This document shows positions 21,727 through 22,678 of a stretch of 22,678 nt of DNA, one piece after another. The translations under genes were made by a program, and so were the position numbers. The stretch comes from JASLPR01 sp964496475 (GTDB lineage Bacteria > Chloroflexota > UBA11872 > VXNJ01), in assembly GCA_964496475.1 (NCBI GenBank), contig CAZBZS010000035.1, positions 1 to 22,678 of the forward strand, in the 5' to 3' direction. Within the stretch, counting starts at the first letter, position 1. Every line of letters begins with the position of its first letter. Under the pieces are notes generated by a model. That model did no database searches. It saw only the letters and a program-made list of their open reading frames with translations, and was not told where the DNA came from.

Positions 21727-21849
21727 TCAGCAGACCCGGGCTACCGACTGACGGCGTTCGGGCACGACGGGTTCTACAGCTCGAGCGATCGTGGGGGCGA
21801 CGTGACAGGGGAGGATCCGACGGAGCCGGTGCTGCGGATAACGCGGTAG
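21668..21849 (+). pseudogene. 3' fragment of an unrecognised, probably secreted protein gene
   Basis: From about 21668 to the TAG at 21849 the plus strand reads MWVVIEGDTIGFFISAEEFP, then SADPGYRLTAFGHDGFYSSSD and GGDVTGEDPTEPVLRI. The G-ending codons match the genuine plus-strand genes of the window. Upstream, the same frame becomes the antisense of the minus-strand fragment, so the N-terminal part of this gene is missing. The family is not recognised with confidence. Confidence 0.5.
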
Positions 21850-21885
21850 GTGAGATGTGGGGTGGGATCCTCGGGGGGAGCAGGT

Positions 21886-22678
21886 TTACCCTGTCGGCCT
21901 GTCGGCGGCGAGCTTTTCGCGAACGCCGCGGGCGGCGGAGACCATGTGCTCCAGGGCGGGGCGGACTTCTTCCCAGTTGCGGGTCTTGAGTCCACAGTCG
22001 GGATTGACCCAGAGCTGATCGCTGGAGAAGACGTCCAGGGCGCGGGCGAGGAGTTCTTCCATCTCCTGCTCGCCGGGGACGCGGGGGGAGTGGATGTCGT
22101 AGACGCCGGGGCCGATCTCGGCCGGGTAATCGTAGGCGGCGAAGGCGTCCAGTAGTTCCATCTTGGAGCGGGAGCTTTCGATGGAGATTACGTCGGCGTC
22201 CATGTCGGCGATGGCGTGGATGATGTCGTTGAATTCGGAGTAGCACATGTGGGTGTGCAGCTGGGTCTGGTCGGCGACGACGGAGGAGGCAAGGCGGAAG
22301 CAAGCGACGGACCAGTCCAGGTATTCGTCCCAGTCGGCGCGGCGCAGGGGAAGGCCTTCGCGCAGGGCGGCTTCATCGATCTGAATGATTTGTATGCCGA
22401 CGGACTCGAGATCGCGGACCTCATCACGAATGGCAAGGGCGATCTGGCGGCAGGTGTCAAAGCGTGGCTGGTCGTCGCGGACGAAGGACCACTGGAGAAT
22501 GGTGACGGGGCCGGTGAGCATACCTTTGACGGGCTTTTCGGTGAGGGACTGGGCGTACTTCGACCAGGCGACGGTCATGGGGTCTTCGCGACTGATATCT
22601 CCGTAAATGATGGGGGGGCGCACGCAGCGGGAGCCATAGCTCTGGACCCAGGCGTGGTGGGTGAAGGCGAAGCCGTTG
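21886..22678 (-). CDS. metE: Cobalamin-independent methionine synthase, C-terminal part (5' end outside window)
   Basis: MetE transfers the methyl group of 5-methyltetrahydropteroyl-triglutamate to homocysteine without B12. The visible 264 residues are the catalytic C-terminal barrel: FTHHAWVQSYGSRCVRPP, MLTGPVTILQWSFVRDDQPR, IIQIDEAALREGLPLR, THMCYSEFNDII, EIGPGVYDIHSPRVP and VNPDCGLKTRNWEEV. The zinc ligands, His and Cys of HTHMC and the Cys of NPDCG, are intact. The usually invariant Pro of DEPALREGLP is Ala here. The gene ends with TAA at 21886. It links to the sulfur theme of the window by making methionine from homocysteine, but it is on the far side of the fragment scar and not in an operon with the cys genes. 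Confidence 0.95.
   Translation of the reverse strand, partial: NGFAFTHHAWVQSYGSRCVRPPIIYGDISREDPMTVAWSKYAQSLTEKPVKGMLTGPVTILQWSFVRDDQPRFDTCRQIALAIRDEVRDLESVGIQIIQIDEAALREGLPLRRADWDEYLDWSVACFRLASSVVADQTQLHTHMCYSEFNDIIHAIADMDADVISIESSRSKMELLDAFAAYDYPAEIGPGVYDIHSPRVPGEQEMEELLARALDVFSSDQLWVNPDCGLKTRNWEEVRPALEHMVSAARGVREKLAADRPTG

Noticed and set aside
1..22678. CRISPR array, insertion sequence, integrase or rRNA
   Set aside because: I saw no regularly spaced repeats, transposase or integrase motifs, or rRNA sequence on either strand.

Overview
This is a GC-rich bacterial chromosome segment. The gene set (a fused CobA-HemD, a one-chain ferredoxin-type siroheme reductase, monomer-type ATP sulfurylase, PhyH dioxygenase, sulfatase, and sugar-dehydrogenase and YceI-type exported proteins with Pro/Thr-rich linkers) suggests Chloroflexota, possibly Dehalococcoidia/SAR202-like. 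That placement rests on overall look only and is not a measured phylogeny. From about 7 kb onward the + strand is much richer in G than C. Genes on + therefore use G-ending codons and genes on - use C-ending codons.

Layout. 1-1182: 5' part of uvrB (-), cut by the window edge. 1346-1429: tRNA-Leu(GAG). 1707-5220: a block with little or no G skew holding a methyltransferase, an ABC exporter and a broken XRE/MmyB-type regulator, all on -. 5221-6399: a phytanoyl-CoA dioxygenase-family enzyme (-), followed by about 600 bases with a doubtful lipoprotein remnant and the promoter of the next gene.

6999-16526 is the core: an assimilatory sulfate reduction and siroheme locus. It contains sulfite reductase (+), the tetrapyrrole operon hemC-cobA/hemD-hemB (-), a Met8/SirC-type siroheme synthase (+), and cysH-cysC-sat (-) preceded by a DUF4202 gene (-). 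Together these cover 5-aminolevulinate to siroheme and sulfate to sulfide. CysH carries the Cys motifs of the [4Fe-4S] APS reductase type, so the neighbouring APS kinase (CysC) probably supplies PAPS as a side branch.

16647-21486 runs on +: a sulfatase, a YceI-domain lipoprotein whose lipobox cysteine codon is replaced by an in-frame TGA, an SMP-30/gluconolactonase-family protein, and a lipoprotein glucose/sorbosone dehydrogenase. 21502-21849 holds two opposed 3' gene fragments meeting head to head. 21886-22678 is the 3' part of metE (-), cut by the window edge.

The most unusual observations are the TGA at the lipobox Cys of the YceI protein, a cysH frame with no ATG/GTG/TTG upstream of conserved sequence but an ATA at the expected start, a perfect inverted repeat beside the sulfite reductase -10 box, the DUF4202 link to the sulfate locus, and the head-to-head gene-fragment scar. 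I found no CRISPR array, integrase or transposase.
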